Shown in pieces: positions 45,539 through 54,949 of a stretch of 64,000 bases of DNA. The stretch comes from Planctomycetota bacterium (GTDB lineage: Bacteria; Planctomycetota; Phycisphaerae; Phycisphaerales; UBA5793): positions 1,090,581-1,154,580 of the forward strand of contig JABFGK010000001.1 in the NCBI GenBank assembly GCA_013112555.1. The letters run 5' to 3'. The notes under the pieces are model-generated. The model was not told the DNA's origin. It worked only from the letters and a program-made list of their open reading frames with translations, and did not search any database. The translations under genes and the position numbers were made by a program. How positions within the stretch are numbered: position 1 is the first letter of the stretch; the number at the start of each line of letters is the position of its first letter.

Positions 45539-47125
45539 TCACTCCATTTCCGTGGGCTGGCATTCGCCGACGATGAGGCGAGCCAGACGTTCCGGGTGAC
45601 CGGCGTGTATGTTGTCGGGCACGTCCTGGCCCGTGGTGACATACGAAAGTTGCTTGCCAACTCGTCGGACGACGTTGACGAGCACCCCGAAGGATACCGC
45701 CTCATCGAGTTTGGTAAATATGATTCGGTCAGCAGAGACATCAGAAAATCGCTCGACGGTCTTGATCAGCGTGGATTCACCAGAGGTACCGGACAGGACG
45801 AGATGGGTTTCGTGCGGGTCCGCTGCCTTGATGAAACGCCTGATTTCGTCGATCTTTTCGCGGTCATTGGGGGATCGGCCGGCGGTGTCGATGAGGATGA
45901 CATCGCACTGTCGCAGATCGTGACAGGCCGCTGCGATTTCGGTGGGGGTCAGGGCCACTTTCAGTGGGATTCCGATGATATTGGCATAGGTTCGGAGTTG
46001 GTCGACGGCTGCAATCCGGTAGGTATCGGTGGTAATCAGACCGACTGTGAGGTGCTTTCGCAAGTGGTAGGAGGCTGCCAGTTTCGCAATGGTGGTTGTT
46101 TTTCCGACGCCGGTCGGGCCGACCAGGGCAATGGTCAGGGGGCGGCCGTCGTGCCGGGCACGGGCTGGGTTGTCCGAGTCGTCCGCGACCGGGATATAGG
46201 CTGTCAGGTGATGGAGCACGGCCCCTCGGACGTCCTCCTCGCTGTCGAGTCGTGCTGAACCGAGTTCGTCACGAACCTTGCCGCAAATCTCATCGGCAAT
46301 GTCCTGTGAGACTTCGCTCTCGATGAGTGTCATGTAGTACTTGAGCAACTCGGCGGGCATGCCGGGCTGGGCCGCGCCTGATTGTCGGACCAACACCTGC
46401 GAGACCATTTGGCGGACGGCAGCCAGTTCGTTGGACAAACGGGCAGCGTCGGCCGGCTCGGTTCGTGCAGTCGGGCGGATCGACGCGGTCGATTGAATTC
46501 TGGTCGGCGGTGTGTCATGCGGCGGTGGGGTGCGGGTCTCCTGTTTCGGTGCCGGCGTCCGGGCAGGTTCGTCATCACGGATTACGTAGCGCCGGGCGAC
46601 GGGGGGGGTATATGGCTTCCCGTTGCCGGTCGGCGTGGGGGTCGGTATGGTCGTGTGACTGCGGGGGCGGGACGTCTGTGCGGCTGCATCGTGTGACGTC
46701 AGGTTGAACAGGGTTTGCTCCGTGCGCTGTTCGATCGGTTGCTGTGCCGGGGGGGACGGTGGCGCCACGGGGTGTCCCGAGGGAGGCGGAGCGTCGTTCC
46801 CGCCTTGCTTTTGCTGCGATCGAGCACGCGACAGTTCCTCAAGCAGGAACCGGGCCTTGGCTGCTTCATCGGTTTGAGGATGTGCCGACGTGCTGCGTCG
46901 CCGTTGGGGGCTGCCGTTGCGCGACGGTTTTTGCTGTTCGCGTGCCTTCGAGTCCGTCTGCTTCGTTGAAGCCGTGACTTCGTAGACGGTTCGCTTGAAC
47001 CATCGGAACATGCCGCTGCGTTTGAAGGTTCTGGAATGCACAATGACTGCATTGGCCCCGAGGTCCTTGCGTATCTGTTGCAGGACTTCAGCCATCGTGT
47101 ACGCCTGGTAGGTCTTCAGTTTCAC
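45539..47125 (-). CDS. flhF: Flagellar SRP-like GTPase FlhF
   Basis: A 528-residue GTPase related to FtsY/Ffh that places the flagellum. The N-terminal B-domain MKLKTYQAYTMAEVLQQIRK is typical. A long low-complexity linker rich in Pro, Gln, Thr and Arg covers about residues 55-225. The NG domain begins after it: GPTGVGKTT at 336-344, DTYRIAAVDQLRTYANIIGI, VILIDTAGRSPND and FTKLDEAVSFGVLVNV. Length is at the upper end for FlhF because of the linker. It follows flhA by 34 bases. Confidence 0.93.
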   Translation of the reverse strand: MKLKTYQAYTMAEVLQQIRKDLGANAVIVHSRTFKRSGMFRWFKRTVYEVTASTKQTDSKAREQQKPSRNGSPQRRRSTSAHPQTDEAAKARFLLEELSRARSQQKQGGNDAPPPSGHPVAPPSPPAQQPIEQRTEQTLFNLTSHDAAAQTSRPRSHTTIPTPTPTGNGKPYTPPVARRYVIRDDEPARTPAPKQETRTPPPHDTPPTRIQSTASIRPTARTEPADAARLSNELAAVRQMVSQVLVRQSGAAQPGMPAELLKYYMTLIESEVSQDIADEICGKVRDELGSARLDSEEDVRGAVLHHLTAYIPVADDSDNPARARHDGRPLTIALVGPTGVGKTTTIAKLAASYHLRKHLTVGLITTDTYRIAAVDQLRTYANIIGIPLKVALTPTEIAAACHDLRQCDVILIDTAGRSPNDREKIDEIRRFIKAADPHETHLVLSGTSGESTLIKTVERFSDVSADRIIFTKLDEAVSFGVLVNVVRRVGKQLSYVTTGQDVPDNIHAGHPERLARLIVGECQPTEME

Positions 47126-47159
47126 GAATCACACCTTTCATGAGTGCCACGGCCGTGTG

Positions 47160-49322
47160 TCATGCAGCGGTGGCAGCCAACTCCTTCTCATCGGCCGTAA
47201 TCAGACCGACGGACTCGACCTCGAATCCTTCGGGGACTTCGTTGTAGCCGAGGACGGCTACGGTGGGCATGAGCGGCGCAAGGATCGAGCGCAACGGCCC
47301 GCGCACCTTTGGCGAGGCCAGGATGACCGGCACGTGGCCGGCCTGGATCAGCGGTTGCAGTTTGGCCCCGACCGCTTTGGCAATCACCGACGTGGTTTTG
47401 TGCGGGACCGAGACGGTGGTGCCGGTGGCTGTGCGCTCGATGTAGGAGGCGATCGAGTCCTCGAGCCTCGGGTCGACGGTGGCACAGTGGAGGCGGTAGG
47501 CACCTGTTTCATCGCGAGCAGCGTATTGCAGTGCAATGGTTCGGCGAAGTGCATTGCGTACATACTCGACGAGGATGTCGACGTCTTTGGTATGGGCGGA
47601 CCACTCGGCCGTGGTTTCGATGATGGTTTCGAGATCGCGGATCGGGACTCGTTCGCGCAGGAGGCTCTGGAGCACCTTCTGCAGCAGGGCGGGCGATAGT
47701 TTCTCGGGGATGAGTTCCTCGACGAGTTTCGGCGCCTGTTCCTTGAGTCCTTCGATGAGGCCGGCGATTTCCTGGCGGGTCAGCAGTTCATCGGCATGTT
47801 TCTTGACGACTTCGGTCAGGTGTGTGATGAGGACACTCGTCGGATCGACGACGGTGTACCCGAATGATTCAGCCCGGTCGCGGAAGCGGTCCTCGATCCA
47901 CCAGGCGTCGAGCCCGAAGGCCGGTTCCTTCGTCTCGATGCCGTCCAGCGGGGACGAGGCCATCCCGGAGTCCATGGCGAGCCACATGCCGGGATAGGTT
48001 TGGCCGGTGGCCACGATGGCACCACGGATCTTGATGCGGTACTCGTGCTGGTCGAGTTGGCCGTTGTCGCGGATTCGGACCGGTGGCAGGACGAAGCCGA
48101 ACTCGGCAGCGAGTTGTCGTCGGATCATGCCGATGCGGGGGAGGAGATCGCCGCCGTCGTCCTCGTTGACGAGTCGGACCAGGGCATAGCCGACTTCGAG
48201 TTCGAGCAGGTCCACCTTGAGCAGATCCTCGACGGGCGGTGCCGTGGGGCGTTGGGCGATCTCCTGATCGATGGCAGCCTGTCGTTTCTGTTCCACGTCG
48301 AGTTTGACGGCCCGTCGGATGGCCAGGGCCATGCCGCCGATGGTGCCGGCACAAAAGAGCATGGGGACCACAGGCATGCCGGTCACGGACATGAGCACGA
48401 GAAAGGCTGCGGTAAACGCGAGGGCGCGGGGTTGGCTCGTCAGTTGGTTGGACAGATCGGTGGACAGATCGTCCTTTGCACCGGAGCGGGCGACGATGAG
48501 GCCGGAGGCAATGGCAATGATGAACGATGGAATCTGTGAGACGAGGCCGTCGCCGATGGTCAATCGGGTGAAGATTTCGAGCGACTCGCCGAGCCCCCAG
48601 CCTTTGTAGATGGCCCCGACGACGAAGCCGCCGACGATGTTGATCAGGGTGATGATGATGCCGGCAATGGCATCGCCGCGAACGAACTTCGAGGCACCGT
48701 CCATGGCCCCGTAGAAGTCGGCTTCGCGTGTGATTGAGAGTCTTCGTTCTTTGGCTTCCTCTTCGCTGATGAGTCCGGCGGTCAGGTCGGCATCGATAGC
48801 CATCTGTTTGCCGGGCATGGCATCGAGTGTGAAGCGGGCCGCGACCTCGGAGATGCGCGTTGCACCTTTGGTGATGACGACGAACTGGACGACGACGAGG
48901 ATGGCAAAGATGACGGTGCCGACGATCGGGTTGTTCCCGGCGACGAACTGGCCGAAGGCACGGATGACCTGGCCGGCCACACCGACGGCCTCGGCTGGGG
49001 TGGTGGCGTCGGCCGTCAGGATCAGACGGGTGGTGGCAATGTTGAGTGCGAGTCGAAACAGCGTGGTGGAGAGCAGCAGTGAGGGAAAGACGGAGAAGTC
49101 GAGCGGCCGTTCCATGTAGACCACGGTCAGCAGCGTGATGGCAGCGACCGAGAGATTCAGGGCAATGAGAATGTCGATAATCGGGGTCGGCAGCGGGACG
49201 ATGATGATGGCCAGCAGCGAGATGAAGCCGAGGGGGACGACGACGGCCTTCGCATTGGCCAGCCGGGTGGCATAGCCGACGGGTCCGGGGATGTTCGGGA
49301 TGGGGGGTGCTGCATTTGCCAT
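47160..49322 (-). CDS. flhA: Flagellar type III export gate protein FlhA
   Basis: A 720-residue membrane protein. The N-terminal eight helices include SVFPSLLLSTTLFRLALNIA and GNNPIVGTVIFAILVVVQFV. The FHIPEP signature region is VVITKGATRISEVAARFTLD and AMPGKQMAIDADLTAGLISE (residues about 140-190), intact. The large C-terminal domain binds chaperone-substrate complexes and begins around residue 340. The gene shows no disruption. It lies between flhB and flhF as in many flagellar clusters. Confidence 0.95.
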   Translation of the reverse strand: MANAAPPIPNIPGPVGYATRLANAKAVVVPLGFISLLAIIIVPLPTPIIDILIALNLSVAAITLLTVVYMERPLDFSVFPSLLLSTTLFRLALNIATTRLILTADATTPAEAVGVAGQVIRAFGQFVAGNNPIVGTVIFAILVVVQFVVITKGATRISEVAARFTLDAMPGKQMAIDADLTAGLISEEEAKERRLSITREADFYGAMDGASKFVRGDAIAGIIITLINIVGGFVVGAIYKGWGLGESLEIFTRLTIGDGLVSQIPSFIIAIASGLIVARSGAKDDLSTDLSNQLTSQPRALAFTAAFLVLMSVTGMPVVPMLFCAGTIGGMALAIRRAVKLDVEQKRQAAIDQEIAQRPTAPPVEDLLKVDLLELEVGYALVRLVNEDDGGDLLPRIGMIRRQLAAEFGFVLPPVRIRDNGQLDQHEYRIKIRGAIVATGQTYPGMWLAMDSGMASSPLDGIETKEPAFGLDAWWIEDRFRDRAESFGYTVVDPTSVLITHLTEVVKKHADELLTRQEIAGLIEGLKEQAPKLVEELIPEKLSPALLQKVLQSLLRERVPIRDLETIIETTAEWSAHTKDVDILVEYVRNALRRTIALQYAARDETGAYRLHCATVDPRLEDSIASYIERTATGTTVSVPHKTTSVIAKAVGAKLQPLIQAGHVPVILASPKVRGPLRSILAPLMPTVAVLGYNEVPEGFEVESVGLITADEKELAATAA

Positions 49323-49352
49323 GGGGGTGTACTACGCTGCGGGGCCGTGTTT

Positions 49353-50422
49353 TCAGCCGGCCATCTTTCCATTGAGCCGGTAGACGTATGCGAGGAGTTC
49401 AGCGATCGCCTGATAGAACCGTGGGGGGATCTCGTCGCCGACGCGCACGAGTGGGTACATGGCGCGGGCCAGCGGTTTTCGCTCGACGATGGGGACACCG
49501 TTGGCCATGGCGAGTTGCCGGATGCGGATGGCCAGGTAGTCGGCCCCTTTGGCCACGACTTTTGGTGCGTTCATGGTTTCGGGGTCCCACTTCAGGGCAA
49601 TGGCCAGATGCTCGGGGTTCGTGACGATGACGTCAGCCGATGGGACGGCTTGGCCCATGCGCTGCCTGAGAATGCTCAGGGCAAAGTCGCGCTGGCGCTT
49701 CCGGGCCGTGGGGTCGCCGATCATGTTGCGCATTTCCTCCTTGATGGCCTGCTTACTCATGCGGTTGTCGCGTTCCCACTGCCAGCGCTGGTAGACGTAG
49801 TCGATGAACCCGAGGATGAGCAGTGCCACGAGGAGCCAGAAGGCAAGTTCAAGCACGAGTTCGGCCGCCTTGATGACGGCCTGCGGGGCTTCGAGTTGTG
49901 ACAGGGTCAGGATGTCCTGCACATGCCGGCCGATGACGGAGACGGCCACGATAATGACGATGAGGACTTTGGCCATGTTCGAGCCTGCGCGGGCCAGCGT
50001 TCGGATGCTGGCAAACTTCTTCAGCCCGGCCAGTGGGTTGAGTCGGGAAAGCGCGGCTGGAGCGGCTTGGCCGTCAGCATGGGGCCGACCTGCCAGCCGG
50101 TGGTGAGCAAGCCGACGACGGCGGTGACGATGAGGAACGGGCCGCTGATTCTCACGGCCGTCCAGAGCGCGACGCTCATGTAGTGCATGGCAGAGTTTGA
50201 TCCGTCGAGGCTGGTCGTCAGGCCTCCGGACAGGAACTCGTACATGGTGAGGCGCCAGTTATTGAGCATGTACGGCCCGAGCGCAATCAGACCGGCCAGC
50301 GCCCCGGTCAGTGCCAGGGCGCCGGAGAGGTCGGTTGAGCGCGGGATCTGGCCTTCTTCGCGCATTTGCCGACGGCGTCGATCCGTTGCCGGTTCCGTCT
50401 TCTCTCCAAGGTCCTCAGCCAT
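49353..50422 (-). CDS. flhB: Flagellar export switch protein FlhB, one frameshift
   Basis: About 357 residues. The N-terminal MAEDLGEKTEPATDRRRRQM and REEGQIPRSTDLS are classic. The frame is lost at 50048-50050 (AAA on plus, TTT on the coding strand). Adding one T gives FSRLNPLAGLKKFASIRTLA and the C-terminal frame. That holds four helices, KEEMRNMIGDPTARKRQR and the autocleavage loop VIVTNPEHLAIALKWD. The usual NPTH is NPEH here. It determines the switch from rod/hook to filament export. A homopolymer sequencing error is likely because the gene cluster is otherwise intact. Confidence 0.88.
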
Positions 50423-50456
50423 GGGCGGTCAATGCTCCTTCGCGCGGTGTGTCGGT

Positions 50457-51257
50457 TCAGGTCCAGGGGACGCCGAAGTATGAGACAATGAGTTCAAAGG
50501 CATCACCGATCTGTGCTTCCACAACGCCATACATGGAGTAGACGCAGAGCATGGCGGTCGTCATGCCGACGATGACTCGCATGGGAAACCCGAGCGAGAG
50601 GATGTTGAATGCCGGGGCGGTCTTGGCAATGAAACCGAGCGAACAGGTTTGCAGGAAGATGATGCACAGGACGGGAGCCGCAATCCGCAGGCCGACTTCC
50701 ATGGCGCTTTGCAGCAGGCCGATGCACACGGCGATGAGTGACTCATCGACCTGAAAGGCACCGATGGGGACGACGGAGTAGGAGTGCATGACGGCTGCAA
50801 ACATTTGTTCGACGCCGCCGAGTGCGAGGTAGGCAAGGATGGCCAGGTAGAAGAGAACGTGGCCCATGACATTGGCCTGGGTCTCGGTGGTGGGGTCGAA
50901 CTCGCGTGCGATGCCCAGGCCCATCTGCTGCCCCATTGCCAGGCCGCCGATCTGCATGGCCGTGAATGGGATGAGGGCGAGTAGTCCGATGCTGAGGCCG
51001 ACGAGTGTTTCAAATGTGAGCAGGAAGACGAGCGGCCAGCCGTTGAGCACGGCCTGGTCAATTCCTTGAGCGGCAATGGCAGGGATGAGAACCGGGTACA
51101 CACAGGCCGAGATGGCCACGGCGAGCATGGCCTTGACCTGCATCGGGATGAGTTTGTTGCTGATGAAGGGCGCGAAGATAAACAGCCCGCCGATTCGGGC
51201 CAGAACGACAACCCAGAACCCGAGATGGCCGAAGAGTTCGGGAAGCTGGTCGTTCAT
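50457..51257 (-). CDS. fliR: Flagellar export gate protein FliR
   Basis: A 266-residue membrane protein with about six helices. Start region MNDQLPELFGHLGFWVVVLA and RIGGLFIFAPFISNKLIPMQ, then VKAMLAVAISA is typical. The segment AMQIGGLAMGQQMGLGIARE, followed by FDPTTETQANVMGHVLFYLA, matches FliR. The open frame starts at 51353, but the ATG at 51257 removes an unrelated polar tail and gives the family length. It forms the export gate with FliP and FliQ. Confidence 0.93.
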   Translation of the reverse strand: MNDQLPELFGHLGFWVVVLARIGGLFIFAPFISNKLIPMQVKAMLAVAISACVYPVLIPAIAAQGIDQAVLNGWPLVFLLTFETLVGLSIGLLALIPFTAMQIGGLAMGQQMGLGIAREFDPTTETQANVMGHVLFYLAILAYLALGGVEQMFAAVMHSYSVVPIGAFQVDESLIAVCIGLLQSAMEVGLRIAAPVLCIIFLQTCSLGFIAKTAPAFNILSLGFPMRVIVGMTTAMLCVYSMYGVVEAQIGDAFELIVSYFGVPWT

Positions 51258-51315
51258 GGGTGGGCGGTCGCTTTCACTACTGACGGGGGACGCTGGGCGT
51301 GATGCGTTGGGCGTA

Positions 51316-51576
51316 TTAGAAGTTTCCGGCAAACATGTCCTGCGCAAACTCAACGACGCGGCTGACGATCCAGGGAATCATGGCAATGGCCACGAGGATC
51401 ATGCCGGCGATCTTGGGCACGAAGGTGAGTGTTTGCTCCTGAATCTGCGTGATGGTCTGCATGATGGAGACGACGAGCCCGATGACCAGACCGGCCAGGA
51501 GGATGGGGGCTGCCAGCAGCAGCGCGTTCATCAAGGCAACGCGAACCAGATCGATGCCGATATCTGTTTCTAACAC
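51316..51576 (-). CDS. fliQ: Flagellar export gate protein FliQ
   Basis: An 86-residue, two-helix protein. ALLLAAPILLAGLVIGLVVS and QTITQIQEQTLTFVPKIAGM are the family signatures. The start is GTG: AAGGAG lies 8 bases before the GTG at 51576, but directly abuts the GTG at 51585, so I favour 51576. It sits between fliP and fliR in the usual order. Confidence 0.93.
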   Translation of the reverse strand: MLETDIGIDLVRVALMNALLLAAPILLAGLVIGLVVSIMQTITQIQEQTLTFVPKIAGMILVAIAMIPWIVSRVVEFAQDMFAGNF

Positions 51577-51646
51577 GGGGCACACTCCTTCGTGATCGGC
51601 GGCCCCCCGGGGGAGGCCGCGGTCTCACAGTTCGGCTCTGGGTCGG

Positions 51647-52531
51647 TCACAAGCCGCCGGCAGTCGCCGGCTGCATGAACCCGTTAATGAGGCTTTCGAT
51701 CACGAGATTCCACCCGTCCACGAGGACGAACAGCAGCAGTTTGAACGGCAGCGAGATGAGGACGGGGGGCAACATGAGCATGCCCATCGAGATGAGCAGG
51801 CTCGCAATCACCATGTCGATGATGAGGAACGGCAGGTAGACGCGGAAGGCAATGAGGAACGCGGTCTTGAGTTCACTCATGACGTAGGAGGGCACGAGCG
51901 TCAGCATGTCGATGTCGTCGTAGGTGAGTTCGGTCAGTTTGGACCGATCAAAGCCGCGGTACTCGAGAATCGTGTAGACGCCTTCCCAGTTCCCGGTTTC
52001 CTCGATCTGGGCGAACATGAAGTCGCGGATCGGCTCTTTGGCCCGATTCCAGACGTCGAGTTGTGAGGTGACGGCCGGATCGCCGTTCTGATACGGCAGG
52101 ATGGCCTCGCTGTAGATTCGATCGATGGTGGGGGCCATGATCATGAACGTCAGCAGCAGGGCCGTGCCGATGATGACCTGGCTTGGGGGCAGGGATTGTG
52201 TGCCGATGGCCTGTCGCATCAGGCCAAGCACAATGACGATGCGCACGAAACTGGTGCACATGATGATGATGCTTGGGGCGAGCGTCAGGACGGTCAGGAC
52301 GATGAGAATGTTGATCGGCTGGCTCAGGCCTCGTTCGAACCCTGGGATCGCGCTGGCTGCATCCTCGAGCATGGTGGTCGGGGCGGTGTCAGGCTGGGCC
52401 TGGGCATGGCCGGTCATGCCCCCGATGATGACGGCACAGATCAGGACGAGCAGCAGACGGCTGCCGGTGTGTCGAAGCAGCGACACTACCATCCGTATCG
52501 GAAGCGACTTGCGGCAGGCACCCCATGTCAT
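51647..52531 (-). CDS. fliP: Flagellar export gate protein FliP
   Basis: A 294-residue protein with a signal peptide (about residues 24-45) and four helices. Family motifs are LAPSIIIMCTSFVRIVIVLG, LMRQAIGTQSLPPSQVIIGT and YLPFLIIDMVIASLLISMGM. The ATG at 52531 overlaps the fliO stop as ATGA, which supports this start over a downstream ATG at 52492. It forms a hetero-pentameric ring with FliQ and FliR. Confidence 0.94.
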   Translation of the reverse strand: MTWGACRKSLPIRMVVSLLRHTGSRLLLVLICAVIIGGMTGHAQAQPDTAPTTMLEDAASAIPGFERGLSQPINILIVLTVLTLAPSIIIMCTSFVRIVIVLGLMRQAIGTQSLPPSQVIIGTALLLTFMIMAPTIDRIYSEAILPYQNGDPAVTSQLDVWNRAKEPIRDFMFAQIEETGNWEGVYTILEYRGFDRSKLTELTYDDIDMLTLVPSYVMSELKTAFLIAFRVYLPFLIIDMVIASLLISMGMLMLPPVLISLPFKLLLFVLVDGWNLVIESLINGFMQPATAGGL

Positions 52532-53467
52532 CCGACAACCCCCTGCCCCGTGGCTTGGGTGACGGCTCGATGGTTGCGGCGGCGCGGTGACCGAGTGAGG
52601 TCCACGACATCGTGCCCGGAATCCGATGAATCGGCCCAGGGCCCGGTCACATCCTCGGATCGGCCGGCGTCTGACTGGCGCAGGATATCTTCGAGCCGTC
52701 GATCAAAGGACTCGCCTTGATCATCGCGACACTGACGCAGGATGGAAACGACTTCCTCGGGATCGGTGATCTCGGTGATCAAGGTGGTTTCCTGCGCCCC
52801 TTGACACAGGACGAGAATGCGGCGGTCAATCTTGATCAGGGCGAGTGACTGGTTGCGGCCGAATGGGTAGCGGGCCAGGACGTCAACGAGCCCGCTGACG
52901 GCTCGCCCGCCGGTCGCGAGGGAACGATTGGACCGTTTGAGCCAGGTGGCACCAAGCAGGATCAGGCCGAGGACTGCACCAGTGGCCCCGAGTGTCTGCA
53001 GTGTCCCATCCGGAAGATGCCAGGCTGCGGCTTCTCCATCACCGGTTTCAGCGACTTCCTTGCCTGGGGCTGGGATGAAACGACCGGGCTTGTCCGGATC
53101 GGCATTGGATACGGTGTTGCCGGCCGGCAGGGTGTTTTCGGAGGACTTCTGTGCCGGGTCGTCATTGGTGTCGACTGCAGCCGTGTCAGGGTCGGCATCG
53201 GGCTGCGTCTGTTCGGGCGCCGGTGGGAGTGGCCGGATCGTCCGGTGTGTCGGCAGCGGTGGGGGGGGGCGATTGCTCGGGTGTCTCGTCGACGACCGGG
53301 TCGGCGGCGGTGCCGGCAGTCACCGGGACATTGGCCTCTGTTTGGGACGAGGTTGCCTTTTCGATCGGCGGATCGTCAATCGAGGCAAGTGCGCAGGGGA
53401 ATGGGCATGACAGCGTTCCCGTGATCACGAGAAGCGTGACGGCAGCAGTCTCAACGTGCATCTTCAT
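52528..53467 (-). CDS. fliO: Flagellar protein FliO with signal peptide and long linker, one frameshift
   Basis: About 312 codons. The N-terminus MKMHVETAAVTLLVITGTLS is a signal peptide. A long Pro-, Asp- and Thr-rich linker follows and includes a 9-base G tract (53261-53269). The frame changes near 53214-53220, after which the linker continues (PAPEQTQPDADPDTAAVD), then a transmembrane helix TLGATGAVLGLILLGATWLK and the FliO cytoplasmic domain DVLARYPFGRNQSLALIKID and RRILVLCQGAQETTLITEIT. FliO assists FliP ring assembly. Family members are usually 100-250 residues, so the linker is notable. The stop overlaps fliP. Confidence 0.78.
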
Positions 53468-53523
53468 GGATGCGTTGCCTTCCTGGCAGGTTCTCGGCAC
53501 CACATGCTTGGTCGTGCCGACCG

Positions 53524-53542
53524 GATAAGGCTCCGCCTTATC
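53524..53542. terminator. Hairpin between fliN and fliO
   Basis: GATAAGGC, loop TCC, GCCTTATC forms a perfect 8-bp hairpin in the 173-base gap. No T-tract follows on either strand, so it may slow or partly end transcription, or protect mRNA ends within the operon. Confidence 0.4.
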
Positions 53543-53640
53543 GGGAGAAGTCACTATTCGGATGTCGTCTTGTCAGACACCTGTTTGCGAGTCCACACAA
53601 TCCTTTCTTTCTCCGCCTCGTTTCGTTCTGATCCGGATCC

Positions 53641-54168
53641 TCACCCGGCCATTTCTTCCGGTTCCACTACCTGGCGCGTGATTCCTCTCGGCTGCGTCAC
53701 GATCTCGTTGATCCTGACACAGAATGAATCATTGAGAACCAGGACTTCGCCGCGGGCGACATGCCGATCATTGACGTAGACGTCCACGGGGTCACCGGCG
53801 AGTTTATCGAGTTCGACGACCGACCCCTCATTGAGTCGCAGGACGTCTTCGACGAGCATCCGTGAGCGACCGAGTTCGATACGAACATTGAGATTGACCT
53901 GCGAAAGCAGTTCGATCCCGAGCGGCAGGGATGCTTCGCCGGCGTTGCCGAATTCGGGAAGTTGCAGTGAGCCGCCGTCATCGGAGCCGCTCAAGTCGTC
54001 AACGGCCTGCTGGGCTGCAGACAGGGCTTGCTCGGCGGCTTCCCCGGCATCGGCCATGGCCTCGTCGGGGGATGATGCGTCGGTCGGTGACGCTGCATCC
54101 GGCTGTGGCGTGCGGTCGGTCTCGTCGGGGGTCGGCTGGTCGTGTTCGTTGTCAGCGTTGTCGGACAT
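53641..54168 (-). CDS. fliN: Flagellar switch protein FliN
   Basis: A 175-residue protein. The first 90 residues are acidic and rich in Asp, Ala and Ser, likely disordered. The SpoA domain follows: [40 protein letters not shown] and [20 protein letters not shown]. It forms the C-ring base that binds CheY or export chaperones. It stands without an adjacent fliM. The gap upstream to fliL (258 bases) has no gene. Confidence 0.93.
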   Translation of the reverse strand: MSDNADNEHDQPTPDETDRTPQPDAASPTDASSPDEAMADAGEAAEQALSAAQQAVDDLSGSDDGGSLQLPEFGNAGEASLPLGIELLSQVNLNVRIELGRSRMLVEDVLRLNEGSVVELDKLAGDPVDVYVNDRHVARGEVLVLNDSFCVRINEIVTQPRGITRQVVEPEEMAG

Positions 54169-54426
54169 CGGGGTCCATTCCTGCTGCTGGTGTTGCTGCT
54201 ACTGCTACGAGTTCGTGTTCCATCAAAAAACGAATGCGCGGAAAGGCCTGACCTTTCACCGCACTTTGATTATCGGAATGTTGTTCACCCGTGCTGTAGT
54301 GTCGTGTGCTGGATTTGCGCGTGATTTCGCATTGGTCCCGGCAGGAATTGCGCATGGGACGGCAGCCGGCATGGGGCAGCCCTCGGCACTGTGTGACGGC
54401 CCTCGGGGAATGGTGTCAGTCGGGCT

Positions 54427-54944
54427 TTAGTAGTTGGGGAGGCCGCGGAGCACCGGGATCAGAACGCTCTCGAACCGTGGCTCGCCGGATTCGGGGTCAT
54501 CCGGGATGATGTCCCGGAGTTTGGTTTCGACCTGTCTGCTCAGGGTATTGAGTTGAGGCTCTTCAAAGAACCGCGGCTCGGCCTGTCGCCAGAGGGTGCT
54601 GATTTCGGTCTTGATCCGAGCCGTGTTCTGTTCGAGCAGGCTCGTCACGTCTGCCTTGTAGCGACGTTTGACCTGGATGTAGACTTCCGTCTCGTAGAGG
54701 TATGGCACGCCCTGTTTGTTATTGGACATTCGAGCAGACAGGACCTGAACTTCCTCGATCAGGTCCGGGTTATCCTCAGAGGCCTCGATGTAGTTTGCCT
54801 GAACTTCGGGGTGCGCGTGATGATGGCAGCCCCGATTATGATGCCTGCTTCGAGCAGCATGGCCACGGCGACGATGATGATGACCTTCATGCCGCCTTTG
54901 CTCTTGGTCTGCTCCTGGGCGGTCTCTTCTTTGGTGTCAGCCAT
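54427..54944 (-). CDS. fliL: Flagellar basal-body protein FliL, one frameshift
   Basis: About 172 residues. Frame one gives MADTKEETAQEQTKSKGGMK and one transmembrane helix (VIIIVAVAMLLEAGIIIGAA). Adding one base in the four-base C run (GGGG at 54808-54811 on plus) leads to PEVQANYIEASEDNPDLIEE and VQVLSARMSNNKQGVPYLYE, then the stomatin-like domain ending PVLRGLPNY. FliL surrounds the stator and modulates torque. It directly follows motB (5-base gap). Confidence 0.82.
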
Positions 54945-54949
54945 GGCGT

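Noticed and set aside
54169..54426. Hidden fliM fragment between fliL and fliN
   Set aside because: None of the reading frames shows FliM motifs and the gap is too short for the gene.
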